From Bacteroides sp. 43_108 (GTDB lineage: Bacteria > Bacteroidota > Bacteroidia > Bacteroidales > Bacteroidaceae), in contig MNQS01000005.1 of assembly GCA_001915545.1 (NCBI GenBank), forward strand, positions 1 through 64,000: a DNA stretch of 64,000 bases, written 5' to 3'. Of this stretch, positions 15,901-25,100 are shown in pieces (within the stretch, counting starts at the first letter, position 1; the number at the start of each line of letters is the position of its first letter). The notes beneath the pieces are model-generated. The model was not told where the DNA came from. It saw nothing but the letters and a program-made list of their open reading frames with translations, and did no database searches. The translations under genes and the position numbers were made by a program.

Positions 15901-18630
15901 TGCCTTCAATATATTTTTATGCACTCCATTGCCTTCTTCATAAATAAATCCTAAAGTAAACAGACAAGTTGGTTCATTGCTCTTTGCTCCCATTTCATAC
16001 CATCTTACAGCTTCTTTCATGTCTTTTGGACAGCCAAAACTACCATAATAGTAATACTCACCCATGTTTTTCTGCGCTTCAACATATCCATTTTCTGCAG
16101 CAAGTTTCATCCATTTTACTACCAAAGAATCATCCTTTTCTACAAAAAGTCCTTTTATATACATAAAAGCCAGAGAATATTGTGCATAGGCATTTCCCTT
16201 CTGTGCCGCACTAGAAAACCAATAATAAGCCAGCTCGTAATCCACCTCTACTCCATTGCCATAGAAATAAATATCTCCCAAACGAGTTGCTGCATCAGAT
16301 TCTCCCATTTGCGCTGCCTGCAAAAGAGGTTTGATAGCCAACTGATATTTCTCTATATTATATAAATCAATACCTTTCTTTAAAAAGACCTCACTCAAAG
16401 ATTGAGACATACCAGCTTCTTTTCCTTTTTCCTCATAATGAAGAGCTTTTTGATACAATTCACTTTCCTCCAAATTTGCATAATCTTCAGGTGTCATCTG
16501 CTCTACAGTGATGCGCATCAATCCTTCATAGGCCATATTTGCATAAGCTCCTTCGGCCATTTTATCAAGATAGGACTTGGCTTTATCATACCCATCTTCT
16601 TGCCTTGACTGCATGTAAAGTTCTACCATTGCTTTTATTGCATCCACATAACCTGCTTCTGCTGCTTTCTGAAAATATTCCTCAGCTTTCTGTATATTGG
16701 GGCTAACAACTCCTTTTGCTTCATAATAAGCTAACCCCAAAAAATAGTATGCTTCAGGGACTTGCATTGCTTCAGCCTTACGAAAATAATCCATAGCCTT
16801 AAACTCATCCATTTCAACTCCAAGACCATAGAAATACAGTTTTCCTAATCTGCATATACAGAATCCATCCTTTAATTGCGCTCCTCTCATACACCAAGTA
16901 AAATGCTCCTCTTGGCGTTCTGAATCATCTTCGATTAATCTAATAACATCGTGTATGGCATTTATATCATTTCTTTCTGCCGCTTTTATATAAAACTCCA
17001 TCTCTCTGCCAGAATATGCTGCTGGAGCTTCACCTTTTTCTATCAATTGAGCGATCTTATAATAAGCTGGTGAAAAGCGTTGTTCAGCAGAAGCTAGATA
17101 TAAATCCCAAGCCTTATGCTTATCTACATTTGTGCCAAATCCGCACTCATACATCAAGGCTAAATAATACAAGCCAAGACTATCTCCAAAATCAGCCGAC
17201 TTAGAGAACCATCGAAAAGCTTGCTCATCTCCCTTATTATCAGGCATATTATAATAAATCATAGCTAAGCCATTCATACCATCGGGGTTACCCATTTGAG
17301 CTGCTTTATAATAAGCTTGCTGGGCTTTCTCCAGATCTTCATATTTTTCATCATACTGATAAAAAAAGCCTAACTCAAAATAAGCATCAATATATTTTTT
17401 ATCTAACGCCTTTTGTATCCATTCAAGCCTTTTCTCTGGATTTCCTCTTTCCATCTCGATATATGAAAGCTTAATCATTGACCATTCATCGTCACGTTCT
17501 TCGGCCAACTGAAGATAAATTTTTTCAGCTTCTTCTTTGTCCATAGGCAGTCCATATCCATTATCCTTCATATACGCCATTTCTCCCAACGCCATAATAT
17601 TGTTTTGAGCTGCCGAACTTTTATAACAAGAAAGGGCCGTCTCATAATTCTGCTCTACATAAGATCCATTTTCATACATGTTTCCCAATAAATACAGTCC
17701 GTATGAATTACCATTTTCTGCAGCTTTCTGAAACCACTCAAATGCCTTCTGGTAGTTACGTTCCTTAAGTTTTCCTCGATAATAAACCCTCCCCACAATA
17801 ACTTGTGCAAAAGCTAAATTATCCTCCGCGTATGGCAAATATGTTTCTAAAATACCACCCCATAATTGATAAGTTCTTACCTTATTACAGAGTATATCAC
17901 ATAACAGATTTTGGGCTTCTGCATGATTTGCTACTGCCAATTTTAAAAGCAAATCGGATGCCTCCTGATATTTATGATTGCGATATAAATTCACAGCCTC
18001 TTGATATAATGCAGAATTAGTACTAGCCTGACTTACTACAGCTATTTTATCAACAGCCTTGATATCTGTATTCTCCACACCTCTAGACTGATTTCGTTCA
18101 CCTGATACCGCTACAGGTGGGCGAACTTCGTTAAGCAAAAGCATCTCCAACACTTGGTCAATCTTCGAATCAATGATATTTAATACACTTGTAATCATGT
18201 GATCCCATTGAGCTTTATCATTAAGATAATTGCAAAGAGGCTGAGTCTCAGAAGGATGTATCTGTCTCTGATATATCCAATCAATTGTTCGTTTTGATTT
18301 TTCTGTAATGTTGCCAATAAGTAAAGGAACTATTTTCATATTGTTTTCCTCTACCTGTTTCTTAATCCAAACCAATTCTTTATTCACAATATAATCTGAC
18401 GATACAAAACTCTCGCTTATTAATAAAATAGCGATATGTGACTGACTAATGTGATTATAAATTTCTTCATCCCATTTTTCACCTATAACAAGTCCCTCGT
18501 CAAACCAAATTTCTGCGTCAGAATTTACATGGCGTTTAATTCTTGGAATTAAATGAATATTTCCCGGACCTTCGAGTACCCATTCTTTATCTTCATGGGC
18601 ATAGCTAATAAACACACGAGCTTTTGCCAT
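12970..18630 (-). CDS. Giant TIR-domain protein with Sel1-like repeats
   Basis: Cytoplasmic protein of 1886 aa. Residues 1-155 form a bacterial-type TIR domain: VFISYAHEDKEWV, IWFDEGLVIGEKWDEEI, IAILLISESFVSSDYIVNKE. Glu85 sits at the position of the catalytic glutamate of TIR NAD+-consuming enzymes. From about residue 205 to the end the protein is made of several dozen Sel1-type repeats of about 36 residues (consensus AxxWYxKAAExGxxxAxxxLGxxYxxGxGV), which would form a long superhelical scaffold for binding a protein or a cell-wall or phage ligand. The gene is visibly AT-richer than its neighbours. It lies 138 bases downstream of the RyR gene in the same direction, so it may share that transcript. 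The combination suggests a sensor-activated NADase or signal-nucleotide synthase. The ligand is unknown. Confidence 0.9.
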   Translation of the reverse strand: MAKARVFISYAHEDKEWVLEGPGNIHLIPRIKRHVNSDAEIWFDEGLVIGEKWDEEIYNHISQSHIAILLISESFVSSDYIVNKELVWIKKQVEENNMKIVPLLIGNITEKSKRTIDWIYQRQIHPSETQPLCNYLNDKAQWDHMITSVLNIIDSKIDQVLEMLLLNEVRPPVAVSGERNQSRGVENTDIKAVDKIAVVSQASTNSALYQEAVNLYRNHKYQEASDLLLKLAVANHAEAQNLLCDILCNKVRTYQLWGGILETYLPYAEDNLAFAQVIVGRVYYRGKLKERNYQKAFEWFQKAAENGNSYGLYLLGNMYENGSYVEQNYETALSCYKSSAAQNNIMALGEMAYMKDNGYGLPMDKEEAEKIYLQLAEERDDEWSMIKLSYIEMERGNPEKRLEWIQKALDKKYIDAYFELGFFYQYDEKYEDLEKAQQAYYKAAQMGNPDGMNGLAMIYYNMPDNKGDEQAFRWFSKSADFGDSLGLYYLALMYECGFGTNVDKHKAWDLYLASAEQRFSPAYYKIAQLIEKGEAPAAYSGREMEFYIKAAERNDINAIHDVIRLIEDDSERQEEHFTWCMRGAQLKDGFCICRLGKLYFYGLGVEMDEFKAMDYFRKAEAMQVPEAYYFLGLAYYEAKGVVSPNIQKAEEYFQKAAEAGYVDAIKAMVELYMQSRQEDGYDKAKSYLDKMAEGAYANMAYEGLMRITVEQMTPEDYANLEESELYQKALHYEEKGKEAGMSQSLSEVFLKKGIDLYNIEKYQLAIKPLLQAAQMGESDAATRLGDIYFYGNGVEVDYELAYYWFSSAAQKGNAYAQYSLAFMYIKGLFVEKDDSLVVKWMKLAAENGYVEAQKNMGEYYYYGSFGCPKDMKEAVRWYEMGAKSNEPTCLFTLGFIYEEGNGVHKNILKAASWYQKGARVGISSCLYHLGELIIKKEISGKEEEGFNLIQQAAENGYAYAQNYIGNAYRFGWYVKVNPVRATNWFTKAADQELSDAMCNLGDMYSCEDGLTIDYEKAYYWYKKSAEQKNCRALTELGDLYYCGKGVKQDYQKAMEYYVEACKGGYAYAFYSLGFMYLRGQGTAVDRDKAREYLCQAAAMGNESAFQLLDKMDTEPEVVVEDDPLAVQAYREARQALSEKNVDKYIDLLLQSANLGYIHAMTDLGDTYFEGEIVPENFEKAYDFYLKASQKGSGYGSYSCGFILKVGNSEIPRDVEKGISFFELALNQGYTNATRDLAHYYYSLDTEEGISKALDYYLQYLKYNPDNVEVLIRVGLIYERGKGVPYNIELARKYYIKATENDTTGTAYNYLGGTYMDESGENDRIAVSYFQKAVELGNPNAMFRLWIYMSEGRGGLQSDIQKEVDLLKQAAEKKEYKAAYNLGLLYEDGCDGLPQNIELSIKYIQLAADNGLLAAINKLGELYLFGEVVPVNYKKAVSYFWAASKGGYGRASYWLGRLHTDGVGGLEKDTQKAISYYEQAIEQGYENAAKWLEQLRENLVDENVSKVIIPKEKSDDDIFKEAEQALEKAEYKKAYAYFSYLADKNHAEAFNKLGDMYFYGLGVTIDKIQSLEYYKQAAALKSPYGYFNMAFLYLNGPEDIQDIKLALKYFKEAAQMGYTYALGFIGDIYQGGPEDIIDYSSARKFYQKGLEAGEINAIKGMARIYLQGNGVPQNNAMATFYLRKAADKGDAWSMYNLGRLYYYGENGVPRNMNLALDYLQKAYEARYPQAYSLLGLMYELGNGTAPNIELANKLYYKGCELGDASSMRFLALNYCSGNGVPRDYKKAKELYEQAIQYGNLSACIDLAKMWFWGLGTQQNFEEAYQIIRPCLERKYARAYLLMGEVYEHGLGIEKDFEKARSYYQEALELGCEDAQEAIDRLDAINMD

Positions 18631-18653
18631 AATTACATGCTATTAAGGAACTA

Positions 18654-18689
18654 CCACCTTATTTTCGAAAACAGTACAGAGAAAGGTGG
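18654..18689. repeat. Inverted repeat in the leader of the TIR-Sel1 gene
   Basis: A seven-base arm (18654-18660, CCACCTT) and its exact complement (18683-18689) flank a 22-base AT-rich spacer. It lies 24-59 bases upstream of the TIR-Sel1 start codon and could be a leader hairpin or an operator. No consensus promoter is seen between it and the RyR gene. Confidence 0.4.
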
Positions 18690-18768
18690 CATATCTCTTA
18701 TACTATAATATTCATAATCAAAATTGTAAGTTTAAATTTTACACAATATTTATTAGTAAACTATCGTT

Positions 18769-19074
18769 TTATTTTCTCAATATAATATCATACCCTAACT
18801 TAATGACTAATTTAAGTGTGTCAAGGGCCGTGTGACGGTCATAATTCTTTTCCTCCTCCGACAATTGGCTGTAAGGTACAAGGCAAGGATGTTTCTTTTC
18901 TGCATCATCGCGCACTTCACCGTAAGTCCACCCTTGAGCCATGCGTGAATGTGCCCATACCTCGTGCACATTTTCAGCTATAAGTTCGGTAAGTTCATGA
19001 AGCGATTCTGGCAACTCTACCTTACTTAAATCCACCGGTGCAGGAATATAATCTGTATTATTTTCTTGATTCAT
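18769..19074 (-). CDS. Stand-alone RyR-domain protein
   Basis: Small soluble protein of 101 aa. Residues 30-97 match the RyR domain, the repeat first described in ryanodine receptors: AENVHEVWAHSRMAQGW, then YGEVRDDAEKKHPCLVPY, then LSEEEKNYDRHTALDTLK. In prokaryotes this domain has been proposed to bind nucleotide-derived ligands. Its ATG overlaps the stop of the upstream channel gene by four bases (ATGA), so the two are translationally coupled. The channel also ends in a RyR-like domain. The free copy could act as a ligand buffer or as an extra subunit of the channel. That role is inference. Confidence 0.85.
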   Translation of the reverse strand: MNQENNTDYIPAPVDLSKVELPESLHELTELIAENVHEVWAHSRMAQGWTYGEVRDDAEKKHPCLVPYSQLSEEEKNYDRHTALDTLKLVIKLGYDIILRK

Positions 19075-21221
19075 ACGTTCTTCTTATGATTGATTGAATA
19101 TATAATTTCAGGCAATATTTTGATAAATCCTTCATCCAGATAAATCACTTTAGGATCTATTTGGCGCAGTCTATCGTAGGAGCATATGTCCAAATGCGCC
19201 ATTTTACATCCTTTTAATTCTTCTTTACGCTCAAAGCTGTGGCTTGCTTCCTTCTGCTCATCGAGGGTCAAATAACGGAAACGCATCAAAAGCTGCTCTA
19301 CAACCCAACGGTTATGCTCGGTAATCGACAATGTATGAACATGTTCTTCATCCATTTCAGAGGCACCCCGGTATTCTACACTACGAAGTTTGGTCCATAT
19401 CGAGTTAGCACTATAGACATTACTCCAATATTTAGCTATCTGCGACTTTCCTCTCGTGGAAATAACCCGTGGTGACTCTATATCGTGTGCTTTTACTACT
19501 TTTTCATACATTTCATCGTATTTTTTGCTCAACACAGTGGCAATATACTCCTGGGTAGCAACCAGCCAACCGTCATATGCATCCTTCATCATACCAAATG
19601 CCTTCAATTGCTTGTAGTACTGGTTCATCCGATTGTGAATGGATATGCTGTCTATTACCGCAGAATTATGATATTGGTAAACCAATACCTGCACCGCATT
19701 CTCATACACCGCCTCGGGTAAATACAATGCCGCTGCCACACTCTGATTATCATTAGGTAAGCAAATGGCTACAGTGAATCTCTTATGTGTATCTTGCGCC
19801 ATTGTCTGAAGATACTGGTGCACATCGTCATCCTCAATTCCCCGGCTAATAAATTCCCATTCTACATCAATAAAATCCTCTCCCAGGTAATACTCGTCAG
19901 ATAAAGCCTCTTTCTGATTCCAATCCGTTTCTTCATACAATTTGTGCATATCTTCATCTTCCCGTACCTCTCTCCAGCGAGACAAAGCAAAAAGTTCCTT
20001 GAACCGCCCTTTGAAATATTTCATTTCGGTATGACAATGCTGATCGATAAAAGTAATCCGCGATTTAAGCCTGGAGTCACGAACAAAATTTGGATAATGG
20101 GCCAGACGGGCTGCTTCAATAGCTAAAGCTACCCCCATGCGGGACATTCCTACCACAACTAAATGCACCGTATCTTCTGATTCCACAAGTACCGGTTGTC
20201 TGCCTTCCAATGGAAGATAGCCAGAAAAGTTTTCCTCGAACAGCAAGCGAGTATTCACGAACACACGTTGAGCCCACAGTTCATAAAAATTCATGGGCTT
20301 GAAATCAATAATATCTTTCACTTCATTGCTTATATCAGAATACTGAAAGATGGAGAAAGATGTCTGGTATTCAAACATCACACGACAAAGCAGACGACCA
20401 CTTTTCTTTTTTTCATTTGCCTGAGACGAGTTAAATAAATTTCTCAACTGTTCGGCTATAATGTGCAGACAATTCAGATTCAAGGCATCGTGATTATTTT
20501 CATAATTATTATCTTCCATACTATCTCCCATGATGAAAACCTCAATCGCATGAGCAGGATGTAATTGTAAATCTAATATATCATCCTTCGAAGTACGATC
20601 ACCTGCATAAATTATTACCTTCCGTTCTTCTTCAGCTGTCAGATACGAAAGTAGGCGACTCCGCAGTTCTTCCACATTCTTATTAGTCTGTACCACTACA
20701 TAATCCAATGCTTCATAGCGTTTCAACGACTGACGAATGATACTAGGGACCGACTCATGTGCTCCGATAATAGCCACAAATTGTTTGCGCTTTAATGTCT
20801 CATCGTAACGAGCCAATCCACACCTCCATTTATCGACAAAACGGTCGTACCAACCAACAATGGATGAAATCAGAAAACCGTTCATGAAAATACTTCCCGA
20901 GATAGCCAAAAAAAATGCGATGAAACGTCCGCTGCCTGGTGAAGCCATATTCTGACTACCAGGATCAATAAAATGATATAACACGGCCCATGGTAGGGAA
21001 AACGTGCTATGTTCATCCCGGTCCATTAGAAAAGAAGAGTGAAACATTCCACAACATTCCATTATAAATAGTGTCGTACATACGATTACAGGTATACACA
21101 GCACGAACAAAAATATAAAAAATACAGTTGACAATTTCCCTTGGACCAGCCATCGGTCAAGACCAACTCTCCGCCGGAAAATTTTTGTAAAGATTCTATG
21201 AAGCGTTTTTCTAAACATCAT
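19071..21221 (-). CDS. CASTOR/POLLUX-like ion channel with C-terminal RyR domain
   Basis: Predicted inner-membrane ion channel, 716 aa. GLDRWLVQGKLS precedes a first transmembrane helix (about 30-55). A pore-loop-like segment LPWAVLYHFIDPGSQN (76-91) and a second helix (99-123) follow. This matches the DxW...DPG layout of bacterial relatives of the plant CASTOR/POLLUX channels. Two Rossmann/RCK-like lobes come next, one starting FVAIIGAHESVP (148-159) and one with LVVVGMSRMGVALAIEAAR (354-372). Residues about 620-700 form a RyR-like domain (HVHTLSITEHNRWVVEQLLM, then SYDRLRQIDPK). RCK lobes usually gate channels on ligand binding, and the RyR tail suggests a second ligand site. It lies second in a minus-strand operon, 42 bases after the NYN gene. 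Ion selectivity cannot be told from sequence. Confidence 0.75.
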   Translation of the reverse strand: MMFRKTLHRIFTKIFRRRVGLDRWLVQGKLSTVFFIFLFVLCIPVIVCTTLFIMECCGMFHSSFLMDRDEHSTFSLPWAVLYHFIDPGSQNMASPGSGRFIAFFLAISGSIFMNGFLISSIVGWYDRFVDKWRCGLARYDETLKRKQFVAIIGAHESVPSIIRQSLKRYEALDYVVVQTNKNVEELRSRLLSYLTAEEERKVIIYAGDRTSKDDILDLQLHPAHAIEVFIMGDSMEDNNYENNHDALNLNCLHIIAEQLRNLFNSSQANEKKKSGRLLCRVMFEYQTSFSIFQYSDISNEVKDIIDFKPMNFYELWAQRVFVNTRLLFEENFSGYLPLEGRQPVLVESEDTVHLVVVGMSRMGVALAIEAARLAHYPNFVRDSRLKSRITFIDQHCHTEMKYFKGRFKELFALSRWREVREDEDMHKLYEETDWNQKEALSDEYYLGEDFIDVEWEFISRGIEDDDVHQYLQTMAQDTHKRFTVAICLPNDNQSVAAALYLPEAVYENAVQVLVYQYHNSAVIDSISIHNRMNQYYKQLKAFGMMKDAYDGWLVATQEYIATVLSKKYDEMYEKVVKAHDIESPRVISTRGKSQIAKYWSNVYSANSIWTKLRSVEYRGASEMDEEHVHTLSITEHNRWVVEQLLMRFRYLTLDEQKEASHSFERKEELKGCKMAHLDICSYDRLRQIDPKVIYLDEGFIKILPEIIYSINHKKNV

Positions 21222-21263
21222 TTTCTTTTTTAATCATCTAATACATATTTGTCAAAAAAAGAA

Positions 21264-21881
21264 TTACACGTTTCTACACAATTTGCCAAGTAATTCTTTA
21301 TCTTGTGCAATCATTTCATTCATCTCAATATGCGTACACGCCTCTTCGCGTAAAAGCCGCGCAGTAGAAGATTGTTCTGATAAATTCCATGTGAGCAACA
21401 CTACATGAATCTTCAGCGATTTTAACTTTTTAACCAGCATTTCATGGTCAGCATCCCCCGTAATCAGCACTACATAATCAAACTCCCGATATACGGAAAG
21501 TTCATAAGCTTCCAGTGCAAACCATACATCTATCCCCTTTTCAATAATCGTAATATCCCCATCTCTCTGTACCTCTCGTAGGTGTTTGTAATGAAAAATC
21601 ACATCGTTCTCTATAAGACTATCTTCAAACTTTCGTTCAGAAAATAACAAATGCTTACTATTAGCATCATTCACCCGATAACGTCCTCGGAAATAATGAC
21701 TTTCTGTAATGTAACAATTGGCTATTTCTAACCCACTTCGATTCGCAATTTCCGCACGAATAAAATCAAACAAAGATTTGATTTTAATATTTAAAGACAA
21801 TTGATCGGATAGGGCCTCATTTATCTTTGAGAAATATCCCCCATCAATGAAAATACCGATTGATTTAGATTCTGTTATCAT
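21264..21881 (-). CDS. NYN-domain (PIN-like) ribonuclease
   Basis: NYN-domain protein of 205 aa, related to LabA/PIN-type RNases. Acidic residues at the expected places are visible: GIFIDGGYF near the N-terminus, GIDVWFALEAYE, and YVVLITGDADHEMLV. The set of Asp residues would bind catalytic metal ions. It is probably cytoplasmic and cuts RNA. I chose the ATG at 21881 because MITESKSIGIFIDGG puts the first beta strand right after the start; the 20 residues upstream begin at a non-ATG codon. It is the first gene of the NYN-channel-RyR operon. Confidence 0.85.
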   Translation of the reverse strand: MITESKSIGIFIDGGYFSKINEALSDQLSLNIKIKSLFDFIRAEIANRSGLEIANCYITESHYFRGRYRVNDANSKHLLFSERKFEDSLIENDVIFHYKHLREVQRDGDITIIEKGIDVWFALEAYELSVYREFDYVVLITGDADHEMLVKKLKSLKIHVVLLTWNLSEQSSTARLLREEACTHIEMNEMIAQDKELLGKLCRNV

Positions 21882-22196
21882 TATTTTTATATGTTTTCGA
21901 TAGTAATACTGCAAGGTAGGATATCTTTCAATAGTAGGCAACTGAAAATAAAAGAAAAATCATAGGTATGTATCTAAAACATATTTTTCATATAGCGTCA
22001 TTTAATTGCAAGAATCAACTAACCGTTTTTAGGAGAACAGATTTGTTCAAACTCTTTCATAGTGAAATGAAACCAGCGCATAACAAACAAGCGTATGGCC
22101 CAATAGGATATCAGCACACAATTCTGCGGACAATCTCCACTTTTTTCGCAAATGAAAATTTACGAAAATCCTCTCATATCCGGACTGTACACCAGT
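21882..22196. other. Intergenic region before the NYN-channel-RyR operon
   Basis: About 315 bases, AT-rich, with no convincing coding frame. It should contain the operon promoter on the minus strand, but no exact TAnnTTTG element is seen. The nearest is a degenerate CAAGGTA (21912-21918, minus-strand TACCTTG). The triple-AAA gene ends at its right edge, with no clear hairpin terminator. Confidence 0.5.
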
Positions 22197-25100
22197 CTAT
22201 TTAAACCCGATACGCGGCTCTGCGGGAAAATCTTTCCACACAAAACCCTGTACATCTTCCAGCAACACACATCGGCTCTCAGGCGTTTTCTTCGTCCCGG
22301 CCCGTTGCCAGCAAATCTCCGCAATGGAGTCGGCTATCAGTTTCATCGTGCGCGCATTGGCGTAACCCAACTCACGGCGGACACATAGTTTATGAAGATA
22401 GGCAGACAGATGAGCGGCAGCCTCGGCAGAAAGTGACAGTCGTTTTCGGGTGAGGCACTGCCCTAAAATCTGGAAAAGTTCCTCCGGAGTGTAGTCCTCA
22501 AAATAATACGTATGATTGAAGTCCGACAGTCCGGTAGACCGCAGACTTTGTGTCAGCCGGTGCGTACGGGAATCGTGCTCGGCAATGACCAGAGCATACG
22601 TGCCCGGCAAATCGGCCATCAGGGCACTCAGCTTGAAGCGCAATTCTTCCCCATTGAAACGGGAGTCGGGACGGGCAAAGACGGATGCGTCGCCATCGAT
22701 GAACAGCAGTCCCTGGCGCGAGCGTATCATGGCCGACTTCAGTATCTCATCGGCCTTATGTTCCGAGGCGTTGTAGAACTCTTCTACCTTCACTTCCACC
22801 AAGTGCCCTTCTTCCAGGATGTGCATCGCTTTCAACAGGTCGCCGATGATTCCGGCCACCGTACTCTTGCCCGTGCCGGTATGGCCGACAAAGTTCCATC
22901 GCAACGAACAGCAGTCGGCATACGACCGCCCCGTCTGCCGCAGATGGCGGGCCACCTTCACCAAGTTATACACATTCTGCTTGACCTGGTTCAGCCCCAC
23001 CATGCCGTCAAGCCGCTTCAATGCGTGTTCAATGGCCGCCTCATCGAACTCCTCGGCCACATCGGCAGCCTCATTGTCCGGTTGCGGGATGTCGCACTTG
23101 CGGATGGTGAGCAACGTCTGCTTGTCGGCCAGCCGCTCGGGCGAAAGTTTGAGCAAGCGTTCACCCATCCTTGGAATCACGATGTTGGAAATCAAACGGG
23201 TCACAAACCGGGCGTTTCCCCAGTCCGTACCGCCATGCGCCTTCATCTTGCTTTCAATCAGCATACGCAAGGAAGCCAGTGCGGCAGGCGTAAAATGATA
23301 ATGCATCCTGTCGGCCACTCCCCGTGCGATTTCCAGCAGTTCGTCTGCCGTATAATCTTCGAAATGGAACACATAGGGAATGCGCGAGGCAAGTCCCTGG
23401 TTCATCCGGAACAAGGCTTTCATTTCTTCGGGATAACCGGCCAGCACGACCAGCATGTCGATGTGGTCACGTGCAAGTACCGTGAGCAGGGATTCGATGG
23501 CCCTGCGCCCGAAATCAGCCGGATTGCTCTCGTCATACAGCGTATAGGCTTCGTCGATAAACAGCACATTTCCTTTGGCACGCTTCAGCACTTCGGCGGT
23601 TTTCTGCTCGGTCTCTCCCACCCGGCTACCGACCAGGTCTTTCCGTTCCACCCGCACCACATGGCCCACGGACAGAATACCCAATGAAGCATACACCTCA
23701 CCAATCAGGTCGGCCACCGTAGTCTTTCCCGTCCCCGGATTTCCCACAAACGCCATATGCAGCGGAGGCAGCTCGGACGGAATGCCCTGCTCATTTCTCA
23801 GCATCTGCATCCGCACCATTTGAAGATGGCGCTCGATGTTCTGCTTCAGCTGCGAAAGGCCTACCATGGACTGCAGTTTCTTCATCGGGCGGGTATAGTC
23901 TTTCACCCGCAAGGAAGGGATGTCTTCCTGCGTAATCGTCATCAGCTGTATCAGAGACGGCTCCTTTATGCTTCTCAGGCGGACTGACATGGACTGCAGG
24001 ACGTCATCGGTCAGCAAACTCTTGATGTAACGCCCGTTGCCAAAGCTTTTATCCCGCAGATGGTAATCCCGCTGCACCTTGTTTCGCAAAGCCTTTCTAG
24101 CTCCCGGCGACAAAAAGTACCGGTTCTGCTCACAATAGGAATCGGCTATCTGCATCAGCTCGTCCACCGTATAATCTTCAAAGACATAACGGTTCTGACG
24201 GGGAATGCGGGAATCAAAGCCCGGATTCTGGGTAAAGAGCCCGTTCATTTCTTCCGTATATCCGGCCAGCAGCAGGGCCCAGTCCGTATCGTTGCCATTT
24301 CCCATCTCCGTAAGCAGGGTTTCCAGCACGTTCTTTCCGGGGTCTTTGGGGTCTTCGGGCTTATAAAGCAGATAAGCCTCATCGATGAACAGCACTCCTC
24401 CTCTGGCTTTTTCGAGCGCGGCCAAGGTCTTTTCCTGCTCGCTGGAATAGTTCTGCCCCAGCAGGGTGCTTCTTTTTTCACAGACCACGTGACCTTTGCT
24501 CAACAGGCCCAGTTCTTTCAGCATCTGGCCGTACAGACGGGCCACTGTGGTTTTCCCCGTTCCCGGACTTCCCATAAAGGCGGCATGCAAGGAGGGCAGC
24601 GGGGTATCGAGTCCCTTATTCTTCCGGTTCAGTGCCAGGCAGACCCTTGCCCGGTAGCGTTCCATCTGTTCTTTCACTCCCTTCAGGCCGACCATGTGCT
24701 GAAGTTCTTCAAACGGGTCGGATTTTTTCAACGAGACTTCCCATTCATACAGCACTCCCTCCACGTCTTTATCTGCCACCGTGAAGGAAGCGATATGCAG
24801 TATGAGATGGTGGAACCTCACTTCTACCAGGTATTTTCCTTTCTTCCAGGTCCAGTCCTCACCGGGTTCCCATACCGTTTGTAGAGAGAGGCGTATCAGT
24901 CCGTCGGGCTCCTCCGGCCGGTCTGCTGCCGCCAGCTTCCGGTGCGACAGAATTCTCCCCGTATCGCTGTAAAGCAACACCTCATAATCATCTGCCGGTT
25001 TCTTTTCGAGCAGGCAGAAAAAATCCACACAAAATTCAATGCGTTCCAGATGCCGCAGAGCAAACGTTTTCAAGGGCATCCCTTCTTTCTTTCCACCCTT

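Noticed and set aside
22512..23687. 391-codon frame on the plus strand
   Set aside because: Shadow of the triple AAA+ gene, with no family signature.
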